A stretch of DNA of 33,626 nucleotides, taken from the NCBI GenBank assembly GCA_902798645.1, contig CADBXV010000011.1, forward strand, positions 1-33,626, given 5' to 3'. Both the position numbers and the translations under genes were made by a program. The DNA is from an uncultured bacterium (GTDB taxonomy: Bacteria; Cyanobacteriota; Vampirovibrionia; Gastranaerophilales; Gastranaerophilaceae). Of the stretch, positions 14,011-23,225 are shown piece after piece (position 1 is the stretch's first letter; every line of letters starts with the position of its first letter). The notes under the pieces were generated by a model. That model had not been told where the DNA came from. It did no database searches and was given only the letters and a program-made list of their open reading frames with translations.

Positions 14011-16656
14011 TTAACTTTCGACTACTTCTACGCTTCCGTCGTCTGAAATAAATTGTATTCCGAATTTAGCCCTAAATAGATAACGAACGGTATTTGATTG
14101 AATTTCAAACATCATTTTGTTAAATAAATCATAAGCTTCTTTTTTGTACTCAATTAAAGGATCCTTTTGACCGTATGCTCTCAATCCTATACCGTCTTTA
14201 AGCATGTCAATATTGTGCAAATGGTCAATCCATTGATTATCAACAACACGTAATAAAATATCACGTTCAAGAGAACGCATTACGTTGTTTGAACCGAATA
14301 CTTCCTGTGGTACAAAAGTAGGATCGTATTGAGCGGATATTGAATTGAAAAAGCTTACAATTTCTTCTTCGTGGTCTTTATATGCTTTTTGTGCAGCATC
14401 TCTAATCATATCGTATATTTTATGAAAACGTACTTTCTTTATGTCTTCAACAGTAATAAATGAAAGTTGAGGAATTGTTGAGTGAAGTTCTGAAATCAGT
14501 GTCTTTAAATCTTCTGCGATATATTCTTCAGGATTCATCTCCGGTGCAATATATGATTTTAGAAGTCTGTCGACTTCTCTATCTATCATATATTCAATAT
14601 CGCTTCTTAAATCTTTGCCTTCAAGAACTTTTCTTCTTTGTGCATAGAATTTTTCTCTTTGAATATTCATAACGTCGTCATATTGAAGAACATTTTTACG
14701 TATATCAAAGTGGTAAGTTTCAACTTTCTTTTGAGCAGATTGAATTTGTCGTGTAATTAAAGAAGACTCAATTGCCATATTTTCATCTACTTGAAGCATG
14801 TTCATTAATGTGGTAATTTTATCTCCGCCAAAAATTCTCATCAAATTATCTTCAAGAGATAAGAAAAATCTTGTAGAACCGGGATCTCCCTGACGAGCGG
14901 CACGCCCTCTGAGTTGGTTATCGATACGTCTTGATTCATGCCTTTCTGTACCTATTACATGAAGTCCGCCAAGTTCTACAACTCTTGCGTGTTCTTCTTC
15001 GGTTATAATTCTTGCTCTTTCCAGTGCTTTGATTTTAAGAGTCTCGTAGTTTTCATGTTCAGGTGTGACTCCCATTTTTTCCAGCTCCTCTTTTGCCAAG
15101 AACTCGGCATTACCGCCTAAAAGAATATCAGTACCTCTGCCTGCCATGTTTGTAGCGATTGTAACAGCTCCGACACGTCCTGCTTGAGCGATTATATATG
15201 CTTCTTTTTCGTGTTGTTTTGCATTTAGAACATTGTGTTTAATTCCTTTGCGTTGAAGAAGTCTTGAAATATATTCTGATTTTTCAATACTTACCGTACC
15301 GACAAGGACAGGTCTTCCGAGTTTATTTTGTTCCACAATATCATTTACAACTGCGTTGTATTTTGCTCTTTCATTTTTGTAGATTACGTCCGGATAGTTA
15401 ATTCTGATATCTTCCTTGTTTGTAGGAATTGCAGTAACTTCCAAATTGTATATTTTACCGAATTCAGCTTCTTCTGTCATAGCGGTACCTGTCATACCGG
15501 AGAGTTTCGGATATAGTCTGAACAAGTTTTGGAAAGTTATACTTGCAAGAGTTTGTGTTTCGTCTTGTATTTCAACTCCTTCTTTCGCCTCTATTGCCTG
15601 ATGAAGTCCGTCAGACCATCTTCTTCCGGGCATCATACGACCTGTAAATTCATCTACTATAACTACTTCACCATCTTTTATTACGTAATCCGTATCTTTT
15701 ATAAACAGTTCTTTTGCTTTAAGAGCGTTTAGTAAATCGTGTGCATATTGGACATTAATGTCAAATAGATCCTTACAGCCGATAATTTCTTGCGCTCTGT
15801 CTATACCGTCTTCCGTGAAGATTACGTTTTTGTTTTTTTCGTCAACTTCATAATCTTTATCTTTTTCAAGCTGTGGTGCGACTTTCGCCATAAGAGTATA
15901 GGTATCTGCTGATTTTTCAACGCGACCGCTTATGATTAAAGGAGTTCTGGCTTCATCAATCAAAATACTGTCAACTTCATCTATGATTGCGTAGTTAAAA
16001 GGTCTTTGAACAAGATTTTCTTTAGAAGGTGCCATGTTGTCACGAAGATAATCAAATCCAAATTCGTTATTTGTGCCGTAGGTAATATCACAAGCATATG
16101 CAGCACGTTTTCTATTAAATTCATCAGCATCATGCTGGTTAGAAAGAATTACACCAACGGATAATCCTAAAAACTTATAGATTTTTCCCATCCATTCACT
16201 GTCACGTTTTGCAAGGTAATCATTGACAGTAACTACGTGAACACCTTTACCGGTTAAAGCGTTTAAATAAGCTGCAAGAGTAGCTACGAGAGTTTTACCT
16301 TCACCGGTTCTCATCTCTGCAATGTGGCCGTTATGTAGAAAATATCCGCCAATTAGCTGAACATCAAAGTGGCGCATATTTAAAACACGTTTTCCTGCTT
16401 CTCGAACAGTTGCAAAAGCTTCCGGTAAAATTTTATCCAAAGCTTCTTTTTCCAAAATTCTGTCAGCTTTTTCATTATCCGAAGTCGGTCTTTTTGCTAA
16501 AATTTCTTTGAATTCATCAGTTTTTGCTCTAAGTTCTTCGTCTGAAAGTTTTTCAAATTCCGGCTCTAATTTGTTTATATGTTCGACAATTCCCATCATT
16601 TTTTTTACTTTTTTCTCATTGGGATCGCCCATTAATTTTAATAAAAGACTAATCAT
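14011..16656 (-). CDS. secA: Preprotein translocase ATPase SecA
   Basis: An 881-residue SecA, the motor that drives Sec-dependent export through SecYEG. In order: [17 protein letters not shown] (Walker A), [51 protein letters not shown] (Walker B with the DEVD box), the preprotein cross-linking domain, [16 protein letters not shown] and [31 protein letters not shown]-like motif VI (here [12 protein letters not shown]), then the helical wing/scaffold. It ends ...[17 protein letters not shown], so the C-terminal zinc-binding tail (CxCxSGxxxxxCH) found in many SecA proteins is absent. The start has a GGAGAGG Shine-Dalgarno 8 nt upstream. Confidence 0.98.
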   Translation of the reverse strand: MISLLLKLMGDPNEKKVKKMMGIVEHINKLEPEFEKLSDEELRAKTDEFKEILAKRPTSDNEKADRILEKEALDKILPEAFATVREAGKRVLNMRHFDVQLIGGYFLHNGHIAEMRTGEGKTLVATLAAYLNALTGKGVHVVTVNDYLAKRDSEWMGKIYKFLGLSVGVILSNQHDADEFNRKRAAYACDITYGTNNEFGFDYLRDNMAPSKENLVQRPFNYAIIDEVDSILIDEARTPLIISGRVEKSADTYTLMAKVAPQLEKDKDYEVDEKNKNVIFTEDGIDRAQEIIGCKDLFDINVQYAHDLLNALKAKELFIKDTDYVIKDGEVVIVDEFTGRMMPGRRWSDGLHQAIEAKEGVEIQDETQTLASITFQNLFRLYPKLSGMTGTAMTEEAEFGKIYNLEVTAIPTNKEDIRINYPDVIYKNERAKYNAVVNDIVEQNKLGRPVLVGTVSIEKSEYISRLLQRKGIKHNVLNAKQHEKEAYIIAQAGRVGAVTIATNMAGRGTDILLGGNAEFLAKEELEKMGVTPEHENYETLKIKALERARIITEEEHARVVELGGLHVIGTERHESRRIDNQLRGRAARQGDPGSTRFFLSLEDNLMRIFGGDKITTLMNMLQVDENMAIESSLITRQIQSAQKKVETYHFDIRKNVLQYDDVMNIQREKFYAQRRKVLEGKDLRSDIEYMIDREVDRLLKSYIAPEMNPEEYIAEDLKTLISELHSTIPQLSFITVEDIKKVRFHKIYDMIRDAAQKAYKDHEEEIVSFFNSISAQYDPTFVPQEVFGSNNVMRSLERDILLRVVDNQWIDHLHNIDMLKDGIGLRAYGQKDPLIEYKKEAYDLFNKMMFEIQSNTVRYLFRAKFGIQFISDDGSVEVVES

Positions 16657-16877
16657 ATCCTAACCTCTCCAATTAATAAAATTATATCATGGACAAATTA
16701 TTTTAGACTAATTCGTCTGTAAGGTAATTTTATTTTAATCATGGATTATATATAGTAAACTTTTGTAACAATTTATTCAATTGCCTAGCAAAATAATTTA
16801 TACTCACGTTTTAGTATGAATGGATGGTTGATAAAACAAAAAAAATGATATAATTAACACAAAGCGAGGTAATATAC
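16657..16877. other. Divergent intergenic region between secA and the 109-aa gene
   Basis: 221 bp. On the plus side, TTGATA (16828-16833) and TATAAT (16849-16854) with a 15-bp spacer form a probable promoter for the 16878 gene. On the minus side, TATAAT at 16686-16681 is a candidate secA -10 with no clear -35. I see no RNA gene or ORF. Confidence 0.5.
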
Positions 16878-17207
16878 ATGAGTGAAGTTAACGGTCCTAA
16901 TTTTAGTATTAATCAAGTAAGTTTCAACAGTTCTCAGAAACAGCAGCTTGATGTGCAACAGGGGATTAAAGAAGACGAGCCTAAATTAAAAGATTTTTCC
17001 GACCCGAGAGCGGAAGCTTTGGGACGTTCGATGTTAGTAAAAGATGCTGATAACACTAATAGCGATTTAAATGCTTTAATAAAAAATCCTCAAATAGCGG
17101 AAAATTCGGATGAAATTTTTGAAACAGCATATAAATCTGCAGTTGATGCAGGAATTGAAAACCCATATGAGGAAGCATCTACATTTTCTACAGGTAATGT
17201 TAAATAG
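16878..17207 (+). CDS. Hypothetical 109-residue acidic protein
   Basis: No family recognised. The protein is hydrophilic and probably largely unstructured at the N-terminus (MSEVNGPNFSINQVSFNSSQ), followed by a helical, acidic part (DPRAEALGRSMLVKDADN, then EIFETAYKSAVDAGIENPYEEAS). It lacks a signal peptide and membrane helices. GAGG lies 10 nt before the ATG, and the gene has its own promoter (16828-16854) and terminator (17232-17260), so it is a monocistronic gene. The N-terminal INQVSFNS string resembles those of two other small unknown proteins in the window (20070-20510 and 28734-28958). Confidence 0.75.
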   Translation: MSEVNGPNFSINQVSFNSSQKQQLDVQQGIKEDEPKLKDFSDPRAEALGRSMLVKDADNTNSDLNALIKNPQIAENSDEIFETAYKSAVDAGIENPYEEASTFSTGNVK

Positions 17208-17231
17208 TCAAATTTGAATTAAAAGATAGCT

Positions 17232-17260
17232 AAAAACGTCGGGATAATCTCGGCGTTTTT
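17232..17260 (+). terminator. Rho-independent terminator
   Basis: Stem AAAAACGTCG (17232-17241) / CGGCGTTTTT (17251-17260), one T-G wobble, 9-nt loop; the right arm supplies the T-run. It separates the 109-aa gene from thyX. Confidence 0.85.
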
Positions 17261-17319
17261 ACTATACATATGTATAAAACCATGATATTATTATATAAAG
17301 TTATAGGGAGAGAGAATTG

Positions 17320-18018
17320 ATGGAAGAACATAATAATAAGCCGGTTGTTCATTTAATATCAAAACCGGAAAACATGCTTAAAACAATTTATACAGCAGCA
17401 AGAACTTGTTATAGCGCAGACATGCCTATAAATATATATGACAATGCTGATGATGAAGAAAAAATGCTTAAACTGATAGAAAGAGTAGTTGGTTCAGGGC
17501 ATTACTCGGTTATTGAACATATACAGGTAACTTTTGCAATATCAAATGTATCAAGAGCATGCACTCATCAGCTTGTAAGGCACCGCCATATGTCTTTTTC
17601 TCAGAAATCACAAAGATATGTGAAGGAAAAAGGGCAGTTTGATTATTTAATTCCTCCTACAATTGAAAAAAATGAAGAATTAAAGAAAAAATTTATAGAT
17701 TTTATGGGTGAGATATCTCAAAAATATTCTGAATTTGTTGAAGCAGGAATTCCTGCGGAAGATGCAAGAGCCGTTTTACCAAACGCTTGTGCTACATCAA
17801 TTGTAACAAGTTTAAATTTGAGAGAATTAATTCATATCGCAAACTTAAGACTTTGTACAAGAGCGCAGTATGAAATCAGAACAATGGTTAAGGCTATGTG
17901 TGATGAGTTAGTTAAAGTTGAACCGTGGTTAAAACCGTATCTTGTTCCGAAGTGTGAACGATTGGGATACTGCGATGAAGATAAATCTTGCGGAAGGAAA
18001 CCGAAACTTGAGTTATAA
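17320..18018 (+). CDS. thyX: Flavin-dependent thymidylate synthase ThyX
   Basis: A 232-residue enzyme making dTMP from dUMP with methylenetetrahydrofolate, FAD and NADPH. The signature RHR-x7-S is RHRHMSFSQKS (residues 87-97), followed by QRY. SGHYSVIEH (FAD/dUMP site) and ATSIVTSLNLRELIHIANLRLCTRAQYEIR (dUMP-binding C-terminal block) are intact. I take ATG 17320 rather than the adjacent in-frame TTG 17317 because the GGGAGAGAG Shine-Dalgarno spacing is better. Use of ThyX predicts absence of ThyA and possibly of classical DHFR. It leads a tight four-gene run with the binding protein, surE and ispF. Confidence 0.96.
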   Translation: MEEHNNKPVVHLISKPENMLKTIYTAARTCYSADMPINIYDNADDEEKMLKLIERVVGSGHYSVIEHIQVTFAISNVSRACTHQLVRHRHMSFSQKSQRYVKEKGQFDYLIPPTIEKNEELKKKFIDFMGEISQKYSEFVEAGIPAEDARAVLPNACATSIVTSLNLRELIHIANLRLCTRAQYEIRTMVKAMCDELVKVEPWLKPYLVPKCERLGYCDEDKSCGRKPKLEL

Positions 18019-18808
18019 AAAATTAGGAATAATATTATTATTTATATTTTTATGCATTGTAACTTTTTATTTTGTTGTTCTTAAGCCTGAAAAATATGTC
18101 GAAAAAGACATTTATGATTCAATAATGGAACGCGGAATTATAAAGGTTGGAATAAATATAGATTCAAAACCGTTTGGTTTTAAGAATGAACAAGGCGAGA
18201 TTTGCGGTTATGATGCAGATTTGGCAAGGTATGTAGCACAATATATTACAGGTAACAGGAATAATGTTATTTTTGTTCCAGTAACGACTCATGATAGATT
18301 GTTAAAAGCTTCAACAGGAGAAGTGGATATTGTAATTGCAACAATGACAATTACACCTCAAAGACAGCAAATAATAGATTTCTCAATTCCATATGATACC
18401 GCAGGTCAAGCTTTATTGGTAAGAAGTTCAAGTAAAATAACTTCAATCGGAGAACTATCAGGTTTAAATGTAGGTGTTATATGGGGAACAACTGCAGAAA
18501 AAAATATGATAAATTTGGTGCCGTCTGCTAATACAATTGGTTTTAAAACATATACGGAAGCATATAGAGCATTAAAAAACGGAACAATTGATGCTATAAC
18601 TTCTGACGATACTATATTAAACCGTTTTGTTTCAGATGATAATCAGGTAAAAATACTTCCTAAACGATATTCACGTGAGCCATATGGAATAGGCTTCAGA
18701 AAAGGTAAAGGCTCTGCAAAATTAAAAGATGCTCTTGATGATGCAATATCTGATATGAAACAAAAAAATGTTATAACCAGATTACATAAGCAGTGGTTAG
18801 GAGGATAA
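18008..18808 (+). CDS. Amino-acid-type periplasmic solute-binding protein (SBP family 3)
   Basis: An about 266-residue protein with an N-terminal signal/anchor (hydrophobic LGIILLFIFLCIVTFYFVVL) followed by a family 3 binding domain: IIKVGINIDSKPFGFKNEQG, EICGYDADLARYVAQYI, VDIVIATMTITPQRQQIIDFS, GLNVGVIWGTTAEKNM, then GTIDAITSDD and PYGIGFRKG. These bind polar amino acids for ABC import. No lipobox Cys is evident, so the protein is likely membrane-anchored by an uncleaved helix or processed by signal peptidase I. The start is uncertain: TTG 18008 has GGAAGG 10 nt upstream and gives a compact signal, overlapping thyX by 11 bp; ATG 17975 would add 11 residues inside thyX. No cognate permease or ATPase is adjacent. 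Confidence 0.88.
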   Translation: MSYKKLGIILLFIFLCIVTFYFVVLKPEKYVEKDIYDSIMERGIIKVGINIDSKPFGFKNEQGEICGYDADLARYVAQYITGNRNNVIFVPVTTHDRLLKASTGEVDIVIATMTITPQRQQIIDFSIPYDTAGQALLVRSSSKITSIGELSGLNVGVIWGTTAEKNMINLVPSANTIGFKTYTEAYRALKNGTIDAITSDDTILNRFVSDDNQVKILPKRYSREPYGIGFRKGKGSAKLKDALDDAISDMKQKNVITRLHKQWLGG

Positions 18809-18814
18809 CATCCA

Positions 18815-19606
18815 ATGAAAATTCTCGTATCAAATGATGACGGTATTTTGTCAAACGGTATAAGAGCTTTAATCGAAACACTATCTCTTAGTCACGATGT
18901 TTATGTGGTTGCTCCCGATAGAGAAAGAAGTGCTGCAGGGCATTCATTAACATTGCACACACCGTTAAGGGTAGAAGAAGTGGAACCGAAATATGGAGCA
19001 AAGAAATGCTGGATGACAACAGGTACACCCGGAGATTGTGTAAAACTGGCTGTAAATGCAATTCTTAGCGAGGAAGAAAAACCTGATATAGTAATTTCAG
19101 GAATTAATCATGGTCCTAATTTAGGTGCTGATATTTTGTATTCGGGAACAGTCAGTTGTGCCATGGAAGGTGCTATGATGGGTTATCCGAGTATTGCAAC
19201 TTCTCTTGCAAGCTTAAGAAATGAGTATGAGGATTTTAAATTTGCATCTCAATTTATTGCAGAATTTTTAAACAGAATTGATAAGTATAAAATTCCTCCA
19301 AAAACAATTTTGAATATAAACATTCCGGGATTGGAAAAAGAGGATATTGCAGGAATTGCTATAACGGAACTTGGTAACAGAATTTTTACGGATGGCTATG
19401 AAAAACGTGTAGATCCGAGAGGAAAAGTTTATTACTGGATGGCAGGAAAATTAATTACGGAACCGGAAAATGCATCAACTGATATTGCGGCTGTGAGAAA
19501 TAATAAAATATCCGTAACACCTGTTACATACGAAATGACCAGAAGAAATATTATGCAGGATTTGGAAGCTACTCTGTGTAAAGATAATTTTTGTGAGTGG
19601 TTTTAG
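18815..19606 (+). CDS. surE: 5'/3'-nucleotidase (survival protein) SurE
   Basis: A 263-residue SurE, a metal-dependent phosphatase of nucleoside monophosphates. The metal site is visible as MKILVSNDDG (Asp8, Asp9), PDRERSAAGHSLT (Ser39) and SGINHGPNLGADILYSGTVSCAMEG (Asn in GINHG). GTPGDCVKLA is also conserved. Six base pairs separate it from the preceding gene; AGGAGG at the end of that gene serves as its Shine-Dalgarno. Confidence 0.96.
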   Translation: MKILVSNDDGILSNGIRALIETLSLSHDVYVVAPDRERSAAGHSLTLHTPLRVEEVEPKYGAKKCWMTTGTPGDCVKLAVNAILSEEEKPDIVISGINHGPNLGADILYSGTVSCAMEGAMMGYPSIATSLASLRNEYEDFKFASQFIAEFLNRIDKYKIPPKTILNINIPGLEKEDIAGIAITELGNRIFTDGYEKRVDPRGKVYYWMAGKLITEPENASTDIAAVRNNKISVTPVTYEMTRRNIMQDLEATLCKDNFCEWF

Positions 19607-19621
19607 AGAGAAAGGTGTAAA

Positions 19622-20110
19622 ATGTCTAATAATAAAATCAGAGTGGGAATAGGATATGATTTGCACAGATTGGAAGAAAATCGTGATTTAATTATTGGGG
19701 GTGTTAAAATTCCTTATGAAAAAGGTCTTTTGGGACATTCTGATGCGGATGTTTTAGTGCATGCAATTATAGATGCATTACTTGGTGCAGTTTCACTTCC
19801 TGATATAGGAACTCTATTCCCCGATACGGATGAAAAGTACAAAGATGCAGACAGTATCAAATTATTAAAACAGGTTTACTATATGGTTAAAGAAAAAGGC
19901 TTTTATATAGGTAACTTGGATACAAATATTATTGCGCAAGCACCAAAGATGATGCCGTATATACAGGAGATGAAAAAAGTTCTTTCATCGATTTTAGGTC
20001 TGAATCTTGAGGACATATCAATAAAGGCAAAGACAAAAGAACATCTTGATGCTGTTGGTGAAAAAAGAGCTATTGAGGCTCAAGCTGTTGTATTGGTTTA
20101 TAGTGTTTAA
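19622..20110 (+). CDS. ispF: 2-C-methyl-D-erythritol 2,4-cyclodiphosphate synthase
   Basis: A 162-residue IspF, the step of the MEP isoprenoid pathway that forms the cyclic diphosphate. Metal ligands appear as GYDLHRL (Asp13, His15) and LGHSDADVLVHAI (His47). FPDTDEKYKDADS and the final ISIKAKTKEHLDAVGE (CDP-binding and gate) are typical. It starts 15 nt after surE with AAAGGTG upstream. Its 3' end overlaps the convergent 20070-20510 gene by 41 bp. Confidence 0.97.
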   Translation: MSNNKIRVGIGYDLHRLEENRDLIIGGVKIPYEKGLLGHSDADVLVHAIIDALLGAVSLPDIGTLFPDTDEKYKDADSIKLLKQVYYMVKEKGFYIGNLDTNIIAQAPKMMPYIQEMKKVLSSILGLNLEDISIKAKTKEHLDAVGEKRAIEAQAVVLVYSV

Positions 20111-20510
20111 TTTTCCCTAAGTTTATTATAAAATCAAAAATTCTGTCATTTTCTTCTTTGGGGGTTAATTTTGTTCTATTTTTATTTTTTTCTACAAAAT
20201 CAGCAAATTCTTTAAACCACTTTCGTATTTGTGTAATTGTATATTCAGTTCCGTGTTCAACATAATAAGATTGTTTCCCCCAAAACTGCTTATAGTATAT
20301 GTAGCAGGATATTTGTGGATGAATTGCTCTATTAGAATTATTTGCTCTTTTAATTTCTACGTCAAAGGGTAATTTTTCCAATAATTCTTCATTTGATAAA
20401 TTATTAACTTTGGTTTTGATAATGTCATGTACAAATTGAGCAGTCGGCTGTTTAAACTTATTCTGCTTAATAAATTTACCCCTAAATGTGATTGGTTGTA
20501 TTTTCGTCAT
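20070..20510 (-). CDS. Hypothetical 146-residue protein overlapping ispF 3' end
   Basis: No family recognised. The protein begins MTKIQPITFRGKFIKQ, is rich in Lys/Asn/aromatic residues and contains YIYYKQFWGKQSYYVEHG followed by an amphipathic helix. It has no signal peptide or membrane helix. I prefer ATG 20510 over the upstream ATG 20528 because the extra six residues (MCYFFS) look like spurious upstream sequence and the MTKIQPITF start resembles other small proteins here; neither has a good Shine-Dalgarno. Its last 13 codons run antisense through the end of ispF. Downstream of the asparaginase gene by 28 bp, it may be co-transcribed with it. Confidence 0.65.
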   Translation of the reverse strand: MTKIQPITFRGKFIKQNKFKQPTAQFVHDIIKTKVNNLSNEELLEKLPFDVEIKRANNSNRAIHPQISCYIYYKQFWGKQSYYVEHGTEYTITQIRKWFKEFADFVEKNKNRTKLTPKEENDRIFDFIINLGKIKHYKPIQQLEPQ

Positions 20511-20538
20511 AGAAAAAAAATAACACAAAATTAATTAT

Positions 20539-21447
20539 TTAAAAAGAAACCTTTACTTGTCCGACAACTTTTCCGGCAATAGTTTTGATTCTGTTGTCAT
20601 ACTTAATTTCTCCCCAACCAATACGGTTGATGATTTCAAATAACGCAAATCTCCTTGCTTCAGGAGAAGCATCATTAATTTTTACAACAAAAGCGTTGCA
20701 TTCTTGCACGTTTAAAATAACGCAGAGTCCGCCTGCTCCGACTTTTGCAATCAAATTCTCTGTTTTGCTTATAATTTCAGTGTCTGTTCGGCCTTCTCCT
20801 CCGAAAATGTACGGGTTTGTTTTAATTGCAGTTAAAATTTGGGGGTATTCAAGAAGTCTTACAAAACCTTGAGCCAAATTTTTTAACGGCATACTTAAGA
20901 TTGGTACTCCGCAACCATCGGTGGTCATAGGATATTCTTTTGTGATACCGCATAAATCATTTATTTTTTCTTTAACTGCAATTTGAAGCGGATGGTCAGG
21001 TGCGTCATAATCAGTTGTACTCCAACCTTTATTTACGCATATTGCAAGAAATCCTAAATGCTTACCGGAACAGTTGTTATGCAGTGGGGTTGGGGAATCT
21101 CCTCTGACAATCATTCGATTTTGCATACCTTTTGACAGTGGAGCATGTATTCCGCACTTAAGCATTTCTTCTTTGATTTTAAATTTTTTCATTATTTTCA
21201 TTGCAACTTTAATGTGACAATCTTCTCCGGCATGGGAAGCACAACACAGTGCAAGTTCTTCTTTCTTTAAGTCAAGTCCGTAGTCTAAAAGCAGAGTTGC
21301 TTGAAGTGGTTTTGCGCAAGAACGTAAAAAGTATGGCGTGTTATGGTCATTATCCGGCGAAAATCCTTTTATAGGTTTTGCCGAAACCCAATATCCTTCG
21401 TGGAATTCTTCTATTAATCCATCTCTTACATACTCAACTTTTATCAT
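20539..21447 (-). CDS. L-asparaginase II family protein (Rhizobium-type)
   Basis: A 302-residue protein of the Asparaginase_II family (Rhizobium etli thermolabile type), unrelated to the bacterial AnsA/B fold; it hydrolyses asparagine to aspartate and ammonia. Conserved motifs are present: FLRSCAKPLQA (with catalytic Ser/Lys), CCASHAGEDCHI, SPTPLHNNCSGKHLGFLA (Cys-Ser-Gly-Lys, zinc/active site) and MTTDGCGVP, plus a C-terminal AKVGAGGLCVIL. The length is slightly below the usual 330. No signal peptide, so it is cytosolic. Its gene follows the 248-aa gene by only 4 bp, so they share a transcript. Confidence 0.9.
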   Translation of the reverse strand: MIKVEYVRDGLIEEFHEGYWVSAKPIKGFSPDNDHNTPYFLRSCAKPLQATLLLDYGLDLKKEELALCCASHAGEDCHIKVAMKIMKKFKIKEEMLKCGIHAPLSKGMQNRMIVRGDSPTPLHNNCSGKHLGFLAICVNKGWSTTDYDAPDHPLQIAVKEKINDLCGITKEYPMTTDGCGVPILSMPLKNLAQGFVRLLEYPQILTAIKTNPYIFGGEGRTDTEIISKTENLIAKVGAGGLCVILNVQECNAFVVKINDASPEARRFALFEIINRIGWGEIKYDNRIKTIAGKVVGQVKVSF

Positions 21448-21451
21448 TTTA

Positions 21452-22198
21452 TTACGCTTTGTGATCCTTTATAAAAGTTAAAACCGCATCTAATTTTTGA
21501 CGCATTATTTCATTTTCTTCTTTAAGCCGTGTGTTTTCGACTCTTATGTCGTAATTTTCTTTTTCAACTGCAATATCCGGCATATCATCAGGATTTAGAG
21601 AAAATCTTTTGCCTGCTTCTTCTTTCATAAAAATGATACTTTTGACGTCGACTTCTCTAACAAAACCCATTTTAACCATTAGTTCCGCAATAAACACGTG
21701 TTTGCCGGAATCTCTGATTTCTTGTTGCTTATGTAGGACTTGGTCAAGCTGTTCAATAGTCATTTTTCCTGCACGTATAAAATATTCACCTGTTCTGTAA
21801 TTTCCTGCGATAAATCCGGCAATTGCGCTTACAAGATTAGGTACTTCTGCAGAAAAAAGTTTGGATTTTTTACAGAATGTAAAAGCTTTTGCAACTTCTT
21901 CCATAGTAAAGTTGTTTTCTATTGCTATTTCAATTAGTGACATTCCTTTTGAACAGCAATTTAAAAAAGAATATATGCTTTCGTCAAAACCGGACTCTTT
22001 TGTCAGTAATTCATTTTGACCATGTTCCGATAATGACGGTTTATATACGTGAAATAAATCTCCTTCTTCTACATCTAAAAATTCATTACTTAAATATTGT
22101 GTTAAATCATTAGACAAATTTAAGAAAATAGTTTGTTTTATCCATAAAGGGAAAGAACACATTTTTTCCATATAATCAAAAAATACGCTTTTGCTCAT
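21452..22198 (-). CDS. Unknown protein with MshEN-like domain and C-terminal coiled coil
   Basis: A 248-residue protein, not assignable to a named family. Residues about 130-200 (NYRTGEYFIRAGKMTIEQLDQVL then AELMVKMGFVREVDVKSIIF) follow the two-helix LGExLVxxGxITxxQLxxAL pattern of the MshEN/GspE N-terminal domain, known to bind c-di-GMP in some proteins. The first part (about 30-130) has a winged-helix-like GMSLIEIAIENNFTMEEVAKAF segment. The last 40 residues are a coiled coil (EKENYDIRVENTRLKEENEI). There is no ATPase domain. It has GAAGGG 7-9 nt before the ATG. Similar architecture in related genomes is called PatA-like/DUF4388-like; that link is only my guess. Confidence 0.7.
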   Translation of the reverse strand: MSKSVFFDYMEKMCSFPLWIKQTIFLNLSNDLTQYLSNEFLDVEEGDLFHVYKPSLSEHGQNELLTKESGFDESIYSFLNCCSKGMSLIEIAIENNFTMEEVAKAFTFCKKSKLFSAEVPNLVSAIAGFIAGNYRTGEYFIRAGKMTIEQLDQVLHKQQEIRDSGKHVFIAELMVKMGFVREVDVKSIIFMKEEAGKRFSLNPDDMPDIAVEKENYDIRVENTRLKEENEIMRQKLDAVLTFIKDHKA

Positions 22199-22286
22199 AA
22201 AATAACCCTTCTTTTATATGATGTAACAAAATAAATTATATCATAATATAATAAGTAAGTTAATATATGTAAAGGAAGTTTTAAAA

Positions 22287-22736
22287 ATGGGCATGGATGG
22301 TCTTTCTATTGCGAATACCGGTGCAATAAAAGAACAAACTTCAGCAGAATACGCAAACAGGGTTGAACAATCAATCGCATCTGACCCTACAAATTCTGCA
22401 CAACAGGTTAACGGTCTTGTAAATAATCAAAGAGTGCGTGAAAAAGAAGACAGAGAAGGTTCAGGAGGTCAACAAAACAATCCTTCAAATCAACAAGGAG
22501 AGTTCAATGACGGTATGGTAGAAGACACCCAAGAAAATTCCGCAGAATTTGATGTTGAAGATTTTGAGAATCCGGAAAAAGAATTTTATGTTAAATTAAA
22601 TGTAAAGGATGATATAATAGAATTATATGACAGTTCAACTGATAGATTAATAGAAACAATATCAGGAAATGAATTGGGCGAATTAGTACAAAAACTGAAT
22701 ATGGCATCCGGCATATTTGTAAACAAGAAGGTATAA
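22287..22736 (+). CDS. FlaG-like flagellar protein
   Basis: A 149-residue protein. The first 85 residues are Asn/Gln/Glu-rich and unstructured. The last 55 (FYVKLNVKDDIIELYDSSTDRLIETISGNELGELVQKLNMASGIFVNKKV) follow the FlaG pattern, in which a short beta-rich region is followed by a D-x-x-T-x-x-x-I-R-x-I-P-x-x-x-L-like helix and a G-x-x-V/F-D/N-x-x end. Its gene abuts fliS directly (stop TAA then ATG), the common flaG-fliD-fliS-fliT neighbourhood with fliD missing. An AGGAAG Shine-Dalgarno precedes the ATG. FlaG influences filament length in other bacteria. Confidence 0.75.
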   Translation: MGMDGLSIANTGAIKEQTSAEYANRVEQSIASDPTNSAQQVNGLVNNQRVREKEDREGSGGQQNNPSNQQGEFNDGMVEDTQENSAEFDVEDFENPEKEFYVKLNVKDDIIELYDSSTDRLIETISGNELGELVQKLNMASGIFVNKKV

Positions 22737-23225
22737 ATGTCACCTATAAATCCCTATAGTAAATATATAAAACAATACCAAACAAGTAATATAACAACCG
22801 CAACGCCGGAAAAATTGATGATATTACTTTTTGACGGAGCAATTCAGTTTTTACAGAAAGCAAAAAATGCAATAGCAGAGAATAAATTTAAAGAACGCTC
22901 AGAAAACATAGATGGCGCAAGAAAAATTATCAGGGAATTGATGCGCACAATCGACTTAGAAAACGGCAATGATGTTTCAAAACAACTGTTTAAACTCTAT
23001 AATCGTATGGCAATGAATCTTATTAAAGCAAATGTACAAAGGAACAGTGCATTGATAGATGAAGTTATAGAAGATTTGACAAATATAAGGTGGGGATTCC
23101 AAAAGGCAATTGAAATACAAAGCGGTGTTACAACAGTAGAAGATGCATTGAATGAACAACAAGCAAATAATTCAACTGCAAATGAAACATTACAACAAAA
23201 TTCCGGAGAAACAGATGCAAAGTGA
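22737..23225 (+). CDS. fliS: Flagellar export chaperone FliS
   Basis: A 162-residue FliS, the cytosolic chaperone that binds flagellin and prevents premature polymerisation. Signature parts are NPYSKYIKQYQTSNITTATPEKLMILLFDGAIQFL at the N-terminus (YxxxxVxTASPEKLLxMLYDGAI-type) and the four-helix bundle through GFQKAIEIQ. It carries a longer, Asn/Gln-rich tail than usual (about 35 residues beyond the bundle). It starts immediately after the FlaG-like stop codon and overlaps the next gene by 11 bp, so translation is likely coupled. Confidence 0.95.
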   Translation: MSPINPYSKYIKQYQTSNITTATPEKLMILLFDGAIQFLQKAKNAIAENKFKERSENIDGARKIIRELMRTIDLENGNDVSKQLFKLYNRMAMNLIKANVQRNSALIDEVIEDLTNIRWGFQKAIEIQSGVTTVEDALNEQQANNSTANETLQQNSGETDAK

